Shown here piece after piece: positions 1 through 8,411 of a DNA stretch of 64,000 nucleotides; within the stretch, counting starts at the first letter, position 1, and every line of letters begins with the position of its first letter. Under the pieces are notes generated by a model that saw only the letters and a program-made list of their open reading frames with translations, ran no database searches and was not told where the DNA came from. A program made the position numbers and the translations under genes. The DNA is from Pusillimonas caeni (lineage in GTDB: Bacteria; Pseudomonadota; Gammaproteobacteria; Burkholderiales; Burkholderiaceae_B): NCBI RefSeq assembly GCF_003545815.1, contig NZ_PDUW01000001.1, forward strand, positions 682,001 through 746,000, in the 5' to 3' direction.

Positions 1-2
1 AC

Positions 3-239
3 GACGTTCCGTTCACGCGGGCCCTGATCGGGCGCTTCGACGTGGATCTGGCGCGCGAATTCTTCCAGGGCTTCGTCAACCACGCCCTGGTGACGCTGCA
101 CATCGACAACATCAAGGGCGAGAACGCGCACCATCAGTGCGAGACGATCTTCAAGGCTTTCGGCCGCGCGCTGCGCATGGCCACCGAGGTCGACCCGCGC
201 GCCAATGGCGCCGTCCCGTCCACCAAGGGCGTTCTTTAA
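3..239 (+). CDS. hisB: Imidazoleglycerol-phosphate dehydratase, C-terminal part
   Basis: This is the 3' end of a gene that enters from the left edge; 78 codons and a TAA stop are visible. The reading frame gives the HisB ending, with [12 protein letters not shown] followed by the conserved [17 protein letters not shown] segment that supplies histidine and glutamate ligands of the manganese site, and a PSTKG tail. The enzyme dehydrates imidazoleglycerol phosphate to imidazoleacetol phosphate in the cytoplasm. It heads the run hisB-H-A-F-I-E, so it is in the usual betaproteobacterial order. The start and N-terminal domain lie outside the window, so fusion to a phosphatase domain cannot be judged. 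Confidence 0.95.
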   Translation, partial: DVPFTRALIGRFDVDLAREFFQGFVNHALVTLHIDNIKGENAHHQCETIFKAFGRALRMATEVDPRANGAVPSTKGVL

Positions 240-263
240 CCCGCTTCAGACCAAGCCCCTATC

Positions 264-917
264 GTGAATACTATCGCCATCGTCGACTACGGCATGGGCA
301 ACTTCCACTCGGTGGCGCGCGCCCTGCAGGCGGCCGCCCCGGACGCCGACATCCGCATCTGCCGCGAGGCCAGCCACATCGACAACGCCTCGCGGGTGGT
401 GTTTCCCGGCCAGGGCGCCATGCCCGACTGCATGCGCACCCTCAATGAATCCGGCCTGCGCGAGGCCGTGCTGCGCGCCGCGCGCAGCAAGCCCTTGCTG
501 GGCGTATGCGTGGGCGAACAGATGCTGTTCACCCACAGCGAAGAAGGCGACACGCCCTGCCTGGACGTCTTCCAGGGCCGCGTCAAGCGCTTTTCGGGGC
601 CCGGCTACGCCTCGGCGTCCGCCGCCACCGACGAAACCGAACTGCTCAAAGTGCCGCACATGGGCTGGAACCGCGTCAAACACGTGCAGCACCATCCCCT
701 TTGGGAAGGCATCGCCGACAACACCCACTTTTATTTCGTGCACAGCTACTACGTTCAGCCGAGCGACCCCGCACTGACGGCCGGGCTGGCCCATTACGGG
801 GTAAGCTTTACCTGCGCGGTGGCTCGGGATAACATTTTCGCAGTGCAGTTCCATCCCGAAAAAAGCGCCGACGCCGGTTTGCGCCTGTATCGCAACTTCG
901 TCGACTGGAATCCCTGA
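264..917 (+). CDS. hisH: Imidazole glycerol phosphate synthase, glutaminase subunit
   Basis: The 217-residue product is a class I glutamine amidotransferase that makes ammonia for HisF. The triad is visible: Cys82 in GVCVGEQ, His197 and Glu199 in QFHPEKS. The N-terminus [12 protein letters not shown] is the family signature. The start is a GTG 24 bp after the hisB stop; no ATG gives the complete N-terminus. It works as a heterodimer with HisF, whose gene lies two genes downstream. Length matches the family (about 200-215 residues). Confidence 0.97.
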   Translation: MNTIAIVDYGMGNFHSVARALQAAAPDADIRICREASHIDNASRVVFPGQGAMPDCMRTLNESGLREAVLRAARSKPLLGVCVGEQMLFTHSEEGDTPCLDVFQGRVKRFSGPGYASASAATDETELLKVPHMGWNRVKHVQHHPLWEGIADNTHFYFVHSYYVQPSDPALTAGLAHYGVSFTCAVARDNIFAVQFHPEKSADAGLRLYRNFVDWNP

Positions 918-965
918 ACCGCGCTCGCGCGCCTTTCCCTTCTATTTGCTTAACGAACTCCGATC

Positions 966-1709
966 ATGCTTTTGATTCCCGCTATCGATCTCAAAGACGG
1001 CCAGTGCGTGCGGCTGCGCCAGGGCGACTTGGGCGATGCCACCATCTTCTCCGAAGAGCCGGCCTCGATGGCCGCGCAATGGCTCGAGCAAGGCGCGCGG
1101 CGCCTGCACCTGGTCGACCTGAACGGCGCCGTGTCCGGCACGCCTAAGAATCAGACGGCCATCAAGGCCATACTCGACGAAGTCGACGGCGAAGTCCCGG
1201 TCCAGATCGGCGGCGGCATCCGCGACCTCAACACCATCGAGCGCTACCTCGACATCGGCCTGTCCTACGTCATCATCGGCACCGCCGCCATCAAAGACCC
1301 GGGCTTCCTGCGCGACGCCTGCAGCGCCTTCCCGGGCAACATCATCGTCGGCCTGGACGCGCGCGACGGCAAGGTGGCCACCGACGGCTGGAGCAAGCTC
1401 ACCCGCCACGACGTCATCGACATCGCCCGCAAGTTCGAGGACTACGGCTGCGAGGCCATCATCTACACCGACATCGGGCGCGACGGCATGCTCACCGGCG
1501 TCAACATCGAATCCACGGTCAAGCTGGCCCAGGCCGTCACCATCCCCATCATCGCCTCGGGCGGCGTCACCAACCTCACCGACATCGAGGCCCTTTGCGC
1601 GGTTGAAGACGAAGGCATCGAAGGCGCGATCCTCGGGCGCAGCATCTACGAAGGCACGCTCGACTTCGCCGCGGCCCAGGACCTGGCCGACGAACTGGGC
1701 GCATCATGA
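966..1709 (+). CDS. hisA: ProFAR isomerase (1-(5-phosphoribosyl)-5-[(5-phosphoribosylamino)methylideneamino]imidazole-4-carboxamide isomerase)
   Basis: The 247-residue TIM-barrel enzyme carries out the Amadori rearrangement of ProFAR to PRFAR in histidine synthesis. The start [17 protein letters not shown] is diagnostic and contains the catalytic Asp8; a second conserved Asp is at 131 in VGLDARDG. The phosphate-binding segments QIGGGIRD and IIASGGV are present. Its stop codon overlaps the ATG at 1706 of hisF (ATGA), which implies translational coupling inside the his operon. Confidence 0.97.
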   Translation: MLLIPAIDLKDGQCVRLRQGDLGDATIFSEEPASMAAQWLEQGARRLHLVDLNGAVSGTPKNQTAIKAILDEVDGEVPVQIGGGIRDLNTIERYLDIGLSYVIIGTAAIKDPGFLRDACSAFPGNIIVGLDARDGKVATDGWSKLTRHDVIDIARKFEDYGCEAIIYTDIGRDGMLTGVNIESTVKLAQAVTIPIIASGGVTNLTDIEALCAVEDEGIEGAILGRSIYEGTLDFAAAQDLADELGAS

Positions 1710-2506
1710 GCGCAGCCGACATCCCGATGAACAACACGCTTACGCGGCGCATCATTCCCTGCCTGGACGTCACGGCGGGAAGGGTCGTCAAGGGCGTGAA
1801 CTTCGTCGATCTCGTCGATGCCGGCGACCCGGTCGAAATCGCGCGGCGCTATAACGAGCAGGGCGCCGACGAACTCACTTTTCTGGACATCACCGCCACC
1901 AGCGACAACCGCGACTTGATCCTGCCCATCATCGAGGCGGTGGCCTCCGAGGTGTTCATTCCGCTTACCGTGGGCGGGGGCGTGCGCCAGGTGGCCGACA
2001 TCCAGCGCCTGCTCAATGCGGGCGCCGACAAAGTGTCCATCAACAGCGCGGCGGTGGCCAACCCCGAGCTGGTCAAGGCCGCGGCCGACTACCACGGCTC
2101 GCAGTGCATCGTGGTGGCCATCGACGCGCGCCGCACGTCCGAGACCGGCGAATCCGCACGCTGGGAAATCTTCACCCACGGCGGGCGCAAGGCCACAGGC
2201 CTGGACGCGATCGAGTGGGCCCGCAAGATGGCCAGCTACGGCGCGGGCGAGATCCTGCTGACCAGCATGGACCGCGACGGCACCAAGGCGGGCTTCGACC
2301 TGGCCCTGACGCGCGCCGTCTCCGATGCCGTGCCGGTTCCGGTCATCGCATCGGGCGGCGTGGGCAAGCTCGAACATCTCGCCGACGGCGTCATCAAGGG
2401 GCGCGCGAGCGCGGTGCTGGCCGCCAGCATTTTCCACTACGGCGAATTCACCATTCCCCAAGCCAAAGAATACATGGCCCGCAAGGGCATCAACATGCGA
2501 CTGTGA
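1706..2506 (+). CDS. hisF: Imidazole glycerol phosphate synthase, cyclase subunit
   Basis: HisF uses ammonia from HisH to turn PRFAR into imidazole glycerol phosphate and AICAR. The barrel shows the two catalytic aspartates, Asp21 in RRIIPCLDV and Asp140 in VVAIDARR (Asp11 and Asp130 of the usual numbering), plus the GGGVR and ASGGVG phosphate loops. Two starts are possible: the ATG at 1706 overlaps the hisA stop as ATGA and gives 266 residues; an internal ATG at 1727 gives 259, closer to enterobacterial HisF. I keep 1706 because of the coupling overlap and because Bordetella HisF, as I recall, has a similar N-terminal extension. Confidence 0.95.
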   Translation: MSAADIPMNNTLTRRIIPCLDVTAGRVVKGVNFVDLVDAGDPVEIARRYNEQGADELTFLDITATSDNRDLILPIIEAVASEVFIPLTVGGGVRQVADIQRLLNAGADKVSINSAAVANPELVKAAADYHGSQCIVVAIDARRTSETGESARWEIFTHGGRKATGLDAIEWARKMASYGAGEILLTSMDRDGTKAGFDLALTRAVSDAVPVPVIASGGVGKLEHLADGVIKGRASAVLAASIFHYGEFTIPQAKEYMARKGINMRL

Positions 2507-2508
2507 TC

Positions 2509-2922
2509 ATGGATACCGCCACCGACCCGAACTCCTGGCTGGACGACGTCGTATTCGACGAGTCGGGCCTCATTCCGGCCATCGCCCAGGACGCAGCATC
2601 GGGCACCGTGCTGATGGTCGCCTGGATGAACCGCGACGCGCTGGCCGAAACCGCCGCCACCGGACATGCCGTGTATTGGTCGCGCTCGCGCGGCAAGCTG
2701 TGGCGCAAGGGCGAAGAGTCCGGTCACCGGCAGGTGGTGCGCGAGCTGCGCCTGGATTGCGACGGCGACGTCATCCTGCTGAAGGTCGAGCAGGTGGGCG
2801 GCATCGCCTGCCATACCGGCCGCGAAAGCTGCTTCTTCCGCCGGCTGGACAGGGCGCCGAGCCAGCCCCGCTGGGACATCACCGACCCCGTGCTCAAAGA
2901 CCCCGAGCTCATCTACAAATGA
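2509..2922 (+). CDS. hisI: Phosphoribosyl-AMP cyclohydrolase
   Basis: The 137-residue protein opens the adenine ring of phosphoribosyl-AMP, the third step of histidine synthesis. Metal-binding features are present: the DCDGD segment at residues 83-87 and cysteines 101 and 108 in [13 protein letters not shown]. It is monofunctional; the pyrophosphohydrolase activity is a separate downstream gene, unlike the fused HisIE of enterobacteria. The ATG lies 2 bp after the hisF stop, and its TGA overlaps the hisE start, so the three genes are tightly coupled. Confidence 0.96.
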   Translation: MDTATDPNSWLDDVVFDESGLIPAIAQDAASGTVLMVAWMNRDALAETAATGHAVYWSRSRGKLWRKGEESGHRQVVRELRLDCDGDVILLKVEQVGGIACHTGRESCFFRRLDRAPSQPRWDITDPVLKDPELIYK

Positions 2923-3266
2923 ACCACGACACCTCCGCCGACATCCTGTCCCGGCTGGCCGATACGCTGGAAAGCCGCCTGCCGGCCCGCGGCGGCGATC
3001 CCGCCGCCTCGTACTCGGCCAAGCTGCTGGCGCGCGGCCCCGACGCCTTCCTGAAGAAAATCGGCGAAGAAGCCACTGAACTCGTCATGGCCGCCAAGGA
3101 CAACGCTCCCGACCGCATCGTGTACGAAACGGCCGACCTCTGGTTTCACAGTCTTATCGCATTGACCCACTATAATCTGCGGCCCGAGGACGTCCTGCGC
3201 GAACTGGCTCGCCGCGAGGGTATCTCGGGTTTGGCCGAGAAAGCCAGCCGCGGCGACGGCTCTTGA
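2919..3266 (+). CDS. hisE: Phosphoribosyl-ATP pyrophosphatase
   Basis: The 115-residue all-helical MazG-type hydrolase cleaves phosphoribosyl-ATP to phosphoribosyl-AMP, the second histidine step. The acidic motif [13 protein letters not shown] and the later YETADLWFH helix carry the magnesium-binding glutamates and aspartate. It overlaps hisI by 4 bp (ATGA). The gene closes the histidine run; the next gene, tatA, is 86 bp further, with a short GGGGC...GCCCC inverted repeat but no U-tract between them, so read-through into tat is possible. Confidence 0.96.
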   Translation: MNHDTSADILSRLADTLESRLPARGGDPAASYSAKLLARGPDAFLKKIGEEATELVMAAKDNAPDRIVYETADLWFHSLIALTHYNLRPEDVLRELARREGISGLAEKASRGDGS

Positions 3267-3352
3267 AGCCATGGTTGGGTAGAATGGAGTCATAAAAGGG
3301 GCATCGGCCCCGCGACGACACACGCGGCATCCGCCGCACAACGGAGATAAAC

Positions 3353-3586
3353 ATGGGTAGTTTCAGCATCTGGCATTGGCTTATCGTTCTCGTCATCGTG
3401 GCGCTCATCTTCGGCACCAAGAAGCTGCGCAACATGGGCGAAGACCTGGGCGGCGCCGTCAAGGGCTTCAAGAAGGGCATGGCCGATGCGGCCAACGATC
3501 CCGACAAGCCCGAGTCCGTCACCACCGAACGGGTGGAAACCAAAGAAACCATCGACGTGCAGGCCAAAGAAAAGAACGGGTCCTGA
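3353..3586 (+). CDS. tatA: Sec-independent protein translocase subunit TatA
   Basis: The 77-residue protein has one short N-terminal membrane helix (about residues 5-21), the FGTKKL hinge and an amphipathic helix ([19 protein letters not shown]), followed by an acidic and polar tail. This is the TatA plan: subunits assemble into the size-variable pore through which TatBC passes folded twin-arginine substrates. A GGAGA ribosome site precedes the ATG. tatB and tatC follow in order, so the locus is a complete tatABC set. The nearby Rieske gene petA is a likely client. Confidence 0.96.
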   Translation: MGSFSIWHWLIVLVIVALIFGTKKLRNMGEDLGGAVKGFKKGMADAANDPDKPESVTTERVETKETIDVQAKEKNGS

Positions 3587-3690
3587 CCATCCCGGCCGAC
3601 ATGCGCTCCGCGCCCCGCTTTCGCGGCCCGCGCGCAGTCGTCGGGCGCCGCCGTCCTTTTAACTCTCAATAGGCCTCAAGACACCGCTCC

Positions 3691-4308
3691 ATGTTCGACA
3701 TCAGCTTCAGCGAGCTCATGCTGATCGGCGTCATCGCGCTGATCGTGATCGGCCCCGAGCGGCTGCCCAAGGTGGCGCGCACGGTGGGCCATCTGCTGGG
3801 CCGCGCCCAGCGCTACGTCAACGATGTCAAGACCGACATCCGCAAGGAAATGGACGCGGCCGAGATAGGCGACCTCAAAAACCTGAAAGACCAGATGCAG
3901 GACGCGGCCAAGTCGGTCAAGGCCTCGGTCGACGAAACCAGCAAGTCCTGGCGCGAGCCCATCGACGAGGCGCAGGATGCGCTCAAGCAGGCTTCTGAAT
4001 CCGTCAAGACGCTGGCCGATTCGGCGCGCAATCTGCGCGAGGGCGGGTCCGAGCCCTCTCAGGACGGCCCCGGCGAACCCGCCGCGGCGGAGCCCTCCAC
4101 GGCCCCGGGGCAATCCGCACAGCCGCCGGCCGCGGCCGGGGACCAGGCGCCCGCTTCACCGCCGGCCCACACCTCTGAGCAAGAGGTGCAGGACTCCGAA
4201 GCCATCGATACCCGGACGCTGCCGCTGCCCGGCTTCGAGCGCAAGGCCGCCGCCGCGGACAACGTCCCGGCGGATTCCACCCAACCCGCCAAAGGTTCGC
4301 AGCCGTGA
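3691..4308 (+). CDS. tatB: Sec-independent protein translocase subunit TatB
   Basis: The N-terminus MFDISFSELMLIGVIALIVIG and the adjoining GPERLPKVARTVG are characteristic of TatB, the subunit that with TatC recognises twin-arginine signal peptides. The protein is 205 residues. A long amphipathic and partly coiled middle section is followed by a Pro/Ala-rich, low-complexity tail from about residue 115, which is variable in this family. Its stop overlaps the tatC start by 4 bp. TatB is distinguished from TatA here by length and by the MFDI / GPERLP motifs. Confidence 0.95.
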   Translation: MFDISFSELMLIGVIALIVIGPERLPKVARTVGHLLGRAQRYVNDVKTDIRKEMDAAEIGDLKNLKDQMQDAAKSVKASVDETSKSWREPIDEAQDALKQASESVKTLADSARNLREGGSEPSQDGPGEPAAAEPSTAPGQSAQPPAAAGDQAPASPPAHTSEQEVQDSEAIDTRTLPLPGFERKAAAADNVPADSTQPAKGSQP

Positions 4309-5060
4309 CGCAGGAAGACAGCTTCATCTCCCACCTGGTCGAGCTGCGCTCGCGGCTGCTCAAGGCCGTGGGCGCCATTCTCGTCGTCTTCATCGCCCTG
4401 TTCCTGTATCCGGGCGCCTCGGCCATCTACGACGTGCTGGCCCAGCCCATGCTGGCCGCCCTGCCGCAGGGCACCCGCATGATCGCCACGGGGGTGATCA
4501 CGCCCTTCATGGTGCCCATCAAGGTCACCCTCCTCGCGGCCTTCGTCATCGCCCTGCCGGTGGTGCTGTATCAGGCCTGGGCCTTCGTCGCCCCGGGGCT
4601 GTACAAGCACGAGCAGCGCCTGGCGCTGCCCCTCATTCTTTCCAGCACCGTGCTCTTCCTGATGGGCATGGCCTTCTGCTACTTCGTGGTCTTTCGCACG
4701 GTCTTCCACTTCATCGCCGGCTTCGCGCCGCAATCGATCACGCCCGCGCCCGACATCGAGGCCTACGTCAGCTTCGTCATCACCATGTTCGTGGCCTTCG
4801 GCATCACCTTCGAGGTGCCGGTGGCCGTGATTCTGCTGGTCAAGGGCGGCGTGGTCAGTGTCGACAAACTGCGCGCCGCGCGCGGCTACGTCATCGTGGG
4901 CGCCTTCATCATCGCGGCGGTCGTCACGCCGCCCGACGTGCTGAGCCAGTTCATGCTGGCCGTGCCCCTGTGCCTGCTGTTCGAACTGGGCCTGCTGGTG
5001 GCCGCCCGCCTGACGCCGCGCGAGCATACCGACACAGCGGCCGAGGAAGCCGCCGAGTAA
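4305..5060 (+). CDS. tatC: Sec-independent protein translocase subunit TatC
   Basis: The 251-residue protein is a six-helix inner-membrane protein that forms the primary receptor for twin-arginine signal peptides. Conserved family segments are visible: the N-terminal SFISHLVELRSRLLKA, the periplasmic P-rich loop with VAPGLYKHEQR, and the late ITPPDV-like VVTPPDVLSQ. The start is GTG (position 4305) overlapping the tatB stop. It ends 15 bp before the convergent protease gene. Confidence 0.96.
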   Translation: MTQEDSFISHLVELRSRLLKAVGAILVVFIALFLYPGASAIYDVLAQPMLAALPQGTRMIATGVITPFMVPIKVTLLAAFVIALPVVLYQAWAFVAPGLYKHEQRLALPLILSSTVLFLMGMAFCYFVVFRTVFHFIAGFAPQSITPAPDIEAYVSFVITMFVAFGITFEVPVAVILLVKGGVVSVDKLRAARGYVIVGAFIIAAVVTPPDVLSQFMLAVPLCLLFELGLLVAARLTPREHTDTAAEEAAE

Positions 5061-5075
5061 GCCGGGCCGGCGGCG

Positions 5076-6269
5076 CTAAGGCCGCCTCGCGCCCAGCTGC
5101 AAGGGCGGGCGCGCACCCACCTGCACCGAGAAACTCGCCTTCTTTCCTGCGCGCAGCACCTGGATCTCGGCCTTGCTTTGCGGTGTCAGCCGCGCAATCT
5201 GATTCAGGAAGCGGATCGTATCGACCACGGGTTCGTCGTTAAGCTTCAGCACGATGTCTCCCACGCGCAGGCCCGCCCGGGCCGCCGGGCCGCCCCGCAG
5301 CACGCCGGCCACGATCACGCCATCGCGGCTGTCCAGCCCGAACGCCTTGGCCAGGTCGGCGGTGATGTCCTGGGGCTCGACGCCCAGCCAGCCCCGGGTG
5401 ACGTGCCCGGTGGTGATGATCTGCTCGAGTATGGTCTGCGCGGCCATGGACGGTATGGCGAAGCCTATGCCCAGCGATCCGCCGGTTTCGGAATAGATGG
5501 CCGTATTGATGCCGACCAGGCGGCCATGGGTGTCGATGAGCGCGCCGCCCGAGTTGCCGGGGTTGATCGCCGCATCGGTCTGGATGAAGTTCTCGTAGAT
5601 GTTGATGCCCAGGCGATTGCGGCCCAGGGCCGAGACGATGCCCATGGTGGTGGTCTGGCCCACGCCGAACGGGTTGCCGATGGCCAGCACCACGTCGCCC
5701 ACCTGCATGTCGTGCGTGCCGTTGAACGTGATGCTGGAAAGCCCCTCCAGGTCGATCTTGAGCACCGCCAGATCGCTCTCGGGGTCGGCGCCCACCAGTT
5801 TGGCGCGGGCCTCGCGCCCGTCGTTCAAGGCGACCTCGATGGCATCGGCCGCTTCGATCACGTGATAGTTGGTCAGAATGTAGCCATCGGGCCGCACGAT
5901 CACGCCCGAACCCAGCGCCGTGGCCTCGCGCTTGCGGGTGAAGCCGGGCAGGCCGCGCAGCAGCCGCGACAGCTCGGGGTCATTCAACAGCGGCGAAATG
6001 GGCTCGCGGATCTGCTTGGTGGTGTAGACATTGACCACCGCCGGCGCGGCCCGCGCCACCGCCTGGGCATAGCTGGCCGGCAGGCCCGCCGTCGCGGGCG
6101 CCGCAGACGGGCCTGCGGACGGCTGGGCGGGCGCGGACGCCTGGGGCACCGGCGTGCGATCCAGCCAATCGGGCCGAAGCGTGGCCACAATGAATAAAAT
6201 ACCCAGACACACCGTCACAGTTTGGGCGAAGAGCAACCAGAATCGACGCATAAGGCTGGAATCAAGCAT
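5076..6269 (-). CDS. HtrA/Deg-type S1C serine endoprotease with PDZ domain
   Basis: The product is a membrane-anchored periplasmic protease for misfolded envelope proteins. From the longest start it has 397 residues: an N-terminal membrane segment (about 9-30), an Ala/Pro linker, a trypsin-like domain with His136 (TNYHVIE), Asp166 (ESDLAVL) and Ser240 (NPGNSGGALI), and one PDZ domain (about 300-385). A single PDZ and an N-terminal anchor fit the DegS/AlgW/HhoB group better than DegP. The start at 6269 would overlap the divergent start codon of the NIF3-like gene; the ATG at 6251 (MRRFWLLF, 391 residues) is a good alternative. No strong ribosome site decides between them. Confidence 0.93.
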   Translation of the reverse strand: MLDSSLMRRFWLLFAQTVTVCLGILFIVATLRPDWLDRTPVPQASAPAQPSAGPSAAPATAGLPASYAQAVARAAPAVVNVYTTKQIREPISPLLNDPELSRLLRGLPGFTRKREATALGSGVIVRPDGYILTNYHVIEAADAIEVALNDGREARAKLVGADPESDLAVLKIDLEGLSSITFNGTHDMQVGDVVLAIGNPFGVGQTTTMGIVSALGRNRLGINIYENFIQTDAAINPGNSGGALIDTHGRLVGINTAIYSETGGSLGIGFAIPSMAAQTILEQIITTGHVTRGWLGVEPQDITADLAKAFGLDSRDGVIVAGVLRGGPAARAGLRVGDIVLKLNDEPVVDTIRFLNQIARLTPQSKAEIQVLRAGKKASFSVQVGARPPLQLGARRP

Positions 6270-7044
6270 GAATCAAATCGACACGACCGAACTGAGCGCC
6301 TGGCTGGACGAAACGCTTCAGCCGCAGCGCTTCCGAGATTACTGTCCCAACGGGCTGCAGGTAGAGGGCAAGCGCAAGATCAGTCACATTATCACCGGAG
6401 TTACAGCTTCGCGCGCTCTGCTCGAAGAAGCGATACGCCGAAAAGCGGACGCCGTCTTCGTGCACCACGGCTGGTTCTGGAAGAACGAAGATGCGCGCAT
6501 CGTCGGCACCAAGCGCGAACGCATCGCCCTGGCCCTGCAGCACGGCTTGAACGTCTTTGCCTACCACTTGCCGCTGGACGCTCACCCCGAGCTGGGCAAC
6601 AACGCCCAGTTGGCGCGGGTTCTGGGTTTTACCCCAGACCGGGATGCCGAAGGCAATCCGCGTACCTGCGGCCCCGACGGCCTGATCTGGCTGGGACGCT
6701 GCTCGCAGGGCACGACCCTGCAGGCGCTGGGGCGGAACGTGGCGCAAGCACTGGGGCGCGAGCCCCTGGTCATCGGAGACCCCGAACAGCCTGCCGAACG
6801 CATTGCCTGGTGTACCGGGGGCGCACAGGGCATGATGCAGGCAGCCATCGACGCAGGCGCCCAGGCCTATCTGACCGGCGAAGCCTCCGAACCCAATTTC
6901 CATCAGGCCCGGGAAACAGGCGTGGGCTTCGTCGCCGCGGGCCACCACGCCACCGAACGCTACGGGGCGCAAGCCGTAGGCGACGCCATCGCGGCCAGAT
7001 TCGGCATCCGGGTCGAATTCGTCGACCTGGTCAATCCGGTCTAG
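6268..7044 (+). CDS. NIF3-like (DUF34) metal-binding protein
   Basis: The 258-residue product belongs to the Nif3/YbgI/DUF34 family, dinuclear-metal proteins proposed to act on cyclic nucleotide precursors (GTP cyclohydrolase I type 2) but with unsettled function. Family features include PNGLQVEG near residue 30, the VHHGWFW metal-binding histidines, YHLPLDAHPELGNN, and the late GEASEPNFHQARETG and AAGHHATERYG segments with further His/Glu ligands. The start is the ATG inside the sequence CATG that also holds a potential start of the divergent protease gene. Confidence 0.92.
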   Translation: MNQIDTTELSAWLDETLQPQRFRDYCPNGLQVEGKRKISHIITGVTASRALLEEAIRRKADAVFVHHGWFWKNEDARIVGTKRERIALALQHGLNVFAYHLPLDAHPELGNNAQLARVLGFTPDRDAEGNPRTCGPDGLIWLGRCSQGTTLQALGRNVAQALGREPLVIGDPEQPAERIAWCTGGAQGMMQAAIDAGAQAYLTGEASEPNFHQARETGVGFVAAGHHATERYGAQAVGDAIAARFGIRVEFVDLVNPV

Positions 7045-7108
7045 CCGGCCGCCTCGCCCGGCGGCATTCAATGCCTTCTTGCGCCGCCGGCGGGCCCGGA
7101 ACGCCCGC

Positions 7109-7567
7109 TTACCGCTTGAGCAGGTCGCGGATCTCGCGCAGCAGAAGAATGTCGTCGGGAGTGGGTTCGGGCTGAGCTTCGGCCACGGCTTCTTCGTGCT
7201 CGAAGCGGCGGCGGGCGCGATTGACCGCCTTGACCATCAGGAACACGACCAGCGCCAGCAGCAGGAAGTTAATGAAAATCGTGATGAAATTACCCCAGGC
7301 CAGCACATTGCCGCCCGCCTCGACGATGGCTTCGGCGGTGCGGGGACCGGTGTAGTTCTCGGGCTCTTTCAGCACCCAGAAGAGGTTCGTGAAATCGACC
7401 TGCCCGCCCAGGATGAAACTGACGATGGGCATCACCACATCTTTCACCAGCGAATCGATGATCTTGCCGAAAGCCGCGCCGATGATCACACCGACGGCAA
7501 GGTCGATCATGTTGCCCTTGACCGCGAACTCGCGAAACTCAGCCAAAAAACCTCGTGCAGTGCTCAT
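7109..7567 (-). CDS. mscL: Large-conductance mechanosensitive channel
   Basis: The 152-residue product forms the homopentameric MscL pore, which opens under membrane tension to release solutes during hypo-osmotic shock. Diagnostic features are the N-terminal amphipathic start ([25 protein letters not shown]), the first helix with [18 protein letters not shown], a periplasmic loop, the second helix (about 85-107), and a charged C-terminal bundle with the [13 protein letters not shown] end. It is convergent with the NIF3-like gene and divergent from petA. Confidence 0.96.
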   Translation of the reverse strand: MSTARGFLAEFREFAVKGNMIDLAVGVIIGAAFGKIIDSLVKDVVMPIVSFILGGQVDFTNLFWVLKEPENYTGPRTAEAIVEAGGNVLAWGNFITIFINFLLLALVVFLMVKAVNRARRRFEHEEAVAEAQPEPTPDDILLLREIRDLLKR

Positions 7568-7587
7568 ATGAGATATCCCCTAGTAAT

Positions 7588-7616
7588 TTCACCCGACTGC
7601 GGGCTAACGCTATAAT
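7588..7616 (+). promoter_or_regulatory. Predicted sigma-70 promoter of petABC
   Basis: A -35 box TTCACC (7588-7593) is separated by 17 bp from a perfect -10 box TATAAT (7611-7616). Transcription would begin near 7623, giving a leader of about 75 nt before petA. This is the only good promoter in the mscL-petA intergenic region on this strand. Confidence 0.7.
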
Positions 7617-7696
7617 ACGCGGTTGAGAGAATATCCAACACTCCAAAATACACTGAATCGCGCTGCCCGATGAGGGGCACGAACAAGGATACAAGC

Positions 7697-8356
7697 ATGA
7701 GTCAGGACAAGTCACAGTTCGACGGCGTTTCCGCGGACGGAACGGTTGCCATCGATGCAAACCTTCCGCCCGATCCGTCGCGACGCTTATGGGTGGCGAC
7801 CGCCTGTGCAGTCGGCGGTGCCGCCGGCGTCGCAACGGCCGTTCCTTTCGTGGGTTCGTTTGCGCCGTCGGAAAAGGCTCGCGCGGCGGGCGCTCCGGTC
7901 GAAGTCGACCTGAGCTCCATCCCCGAAGGCCAGATGCGCACCGTCGAATGGCGCGGCAAGCCCGTGTGGGTTCTGCACCGCACCCAGCAGCAGATCGACG
8001 AACTGCCCAAGAACGACGACGCCCTGGCCGACCCGCAATCCGACCGTCCCGGCTTCACGCCCGAATACGCCAAGAACGAGTACCGCTCGCGCGACCCCAA
8101 GTTCTTCGTCGCCGTGGGCATCTGCACCCACCTGGGCTGCTCGCCGACCCCTCACCTGGCCGCGGGCCCCGGCCCGGGCCTGCCCGCCGGCTGGGAAGGC
8201 GGCTTCTTCTGCCCCTGCCATGGCTCCGCCTTCGACCTGGCCGGCCGCGTCTACAAAAACAAACCCGCACCCGACAACCTCGAGGTGCCGCCTTACGAGT
8301 TTTCGGCCGACGGCACGCACGTCACCATTGGTGTCGACGAAAATAACAAGGCCTGA
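7697..8356 (+). CDS. petA: Ubiquinol-cytochrome c reductase, Rieske iron-sulfur subunit
   Basis: The 219-residue subunit carries the 2Fe-2S cluster of the cytochrome bc1 complex and transfers electrons from ubiquinol to cytochrome c1. The cluster motifs are CTHLGC (Cys143, His145, disulphide Cys148) and CPCHGS (Cys172, His175, disulphide Cys174). A twin arginine (Arg29-Arg30, SRRLWVATA) precedes the single N-terminal membrane helix, so export by the nearby Tat system is expected. The start at 7697 has an AAGGA ribosome site; an upstream in-frame codon at 7670 lacks one. It is first in the petABC operon. Confidence 0.97.
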   Translation: MSQDKSQFDGVSADGTVAIDANLPPDPSRRLWVATACAVGGAAGVATAVPFVGSFAPSEKARAAGAPVEVDLSSIPEGQMRTVEWRGKPVWVLHRTQQQIDELPKNDDALADPQSDRPGFTPEYAKNEYRSRDPKFFVAVGICTHLGCSPTPHLAAGPGPGLPAGWEGGFFCPCHGSAFDLAGRVYKNKPAPDNLEVPPYEFSADGTHVTIGVDENNKA

Positions 8357-8411
8357 CCCCGCATTGAACCATTACGCTCGTAAGATAGAAAGATAGAAAG
8401 GAACCGTTTCC

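Noticed and set aside
4059-5027. Open frame of 322 codons on the minus strand opposite tatB/tatC
   Set aside because: Low-complexity, His/Asp/Gly-rich product typical of antisense frames in this composition; tatC is unambiguous on the plus strand.
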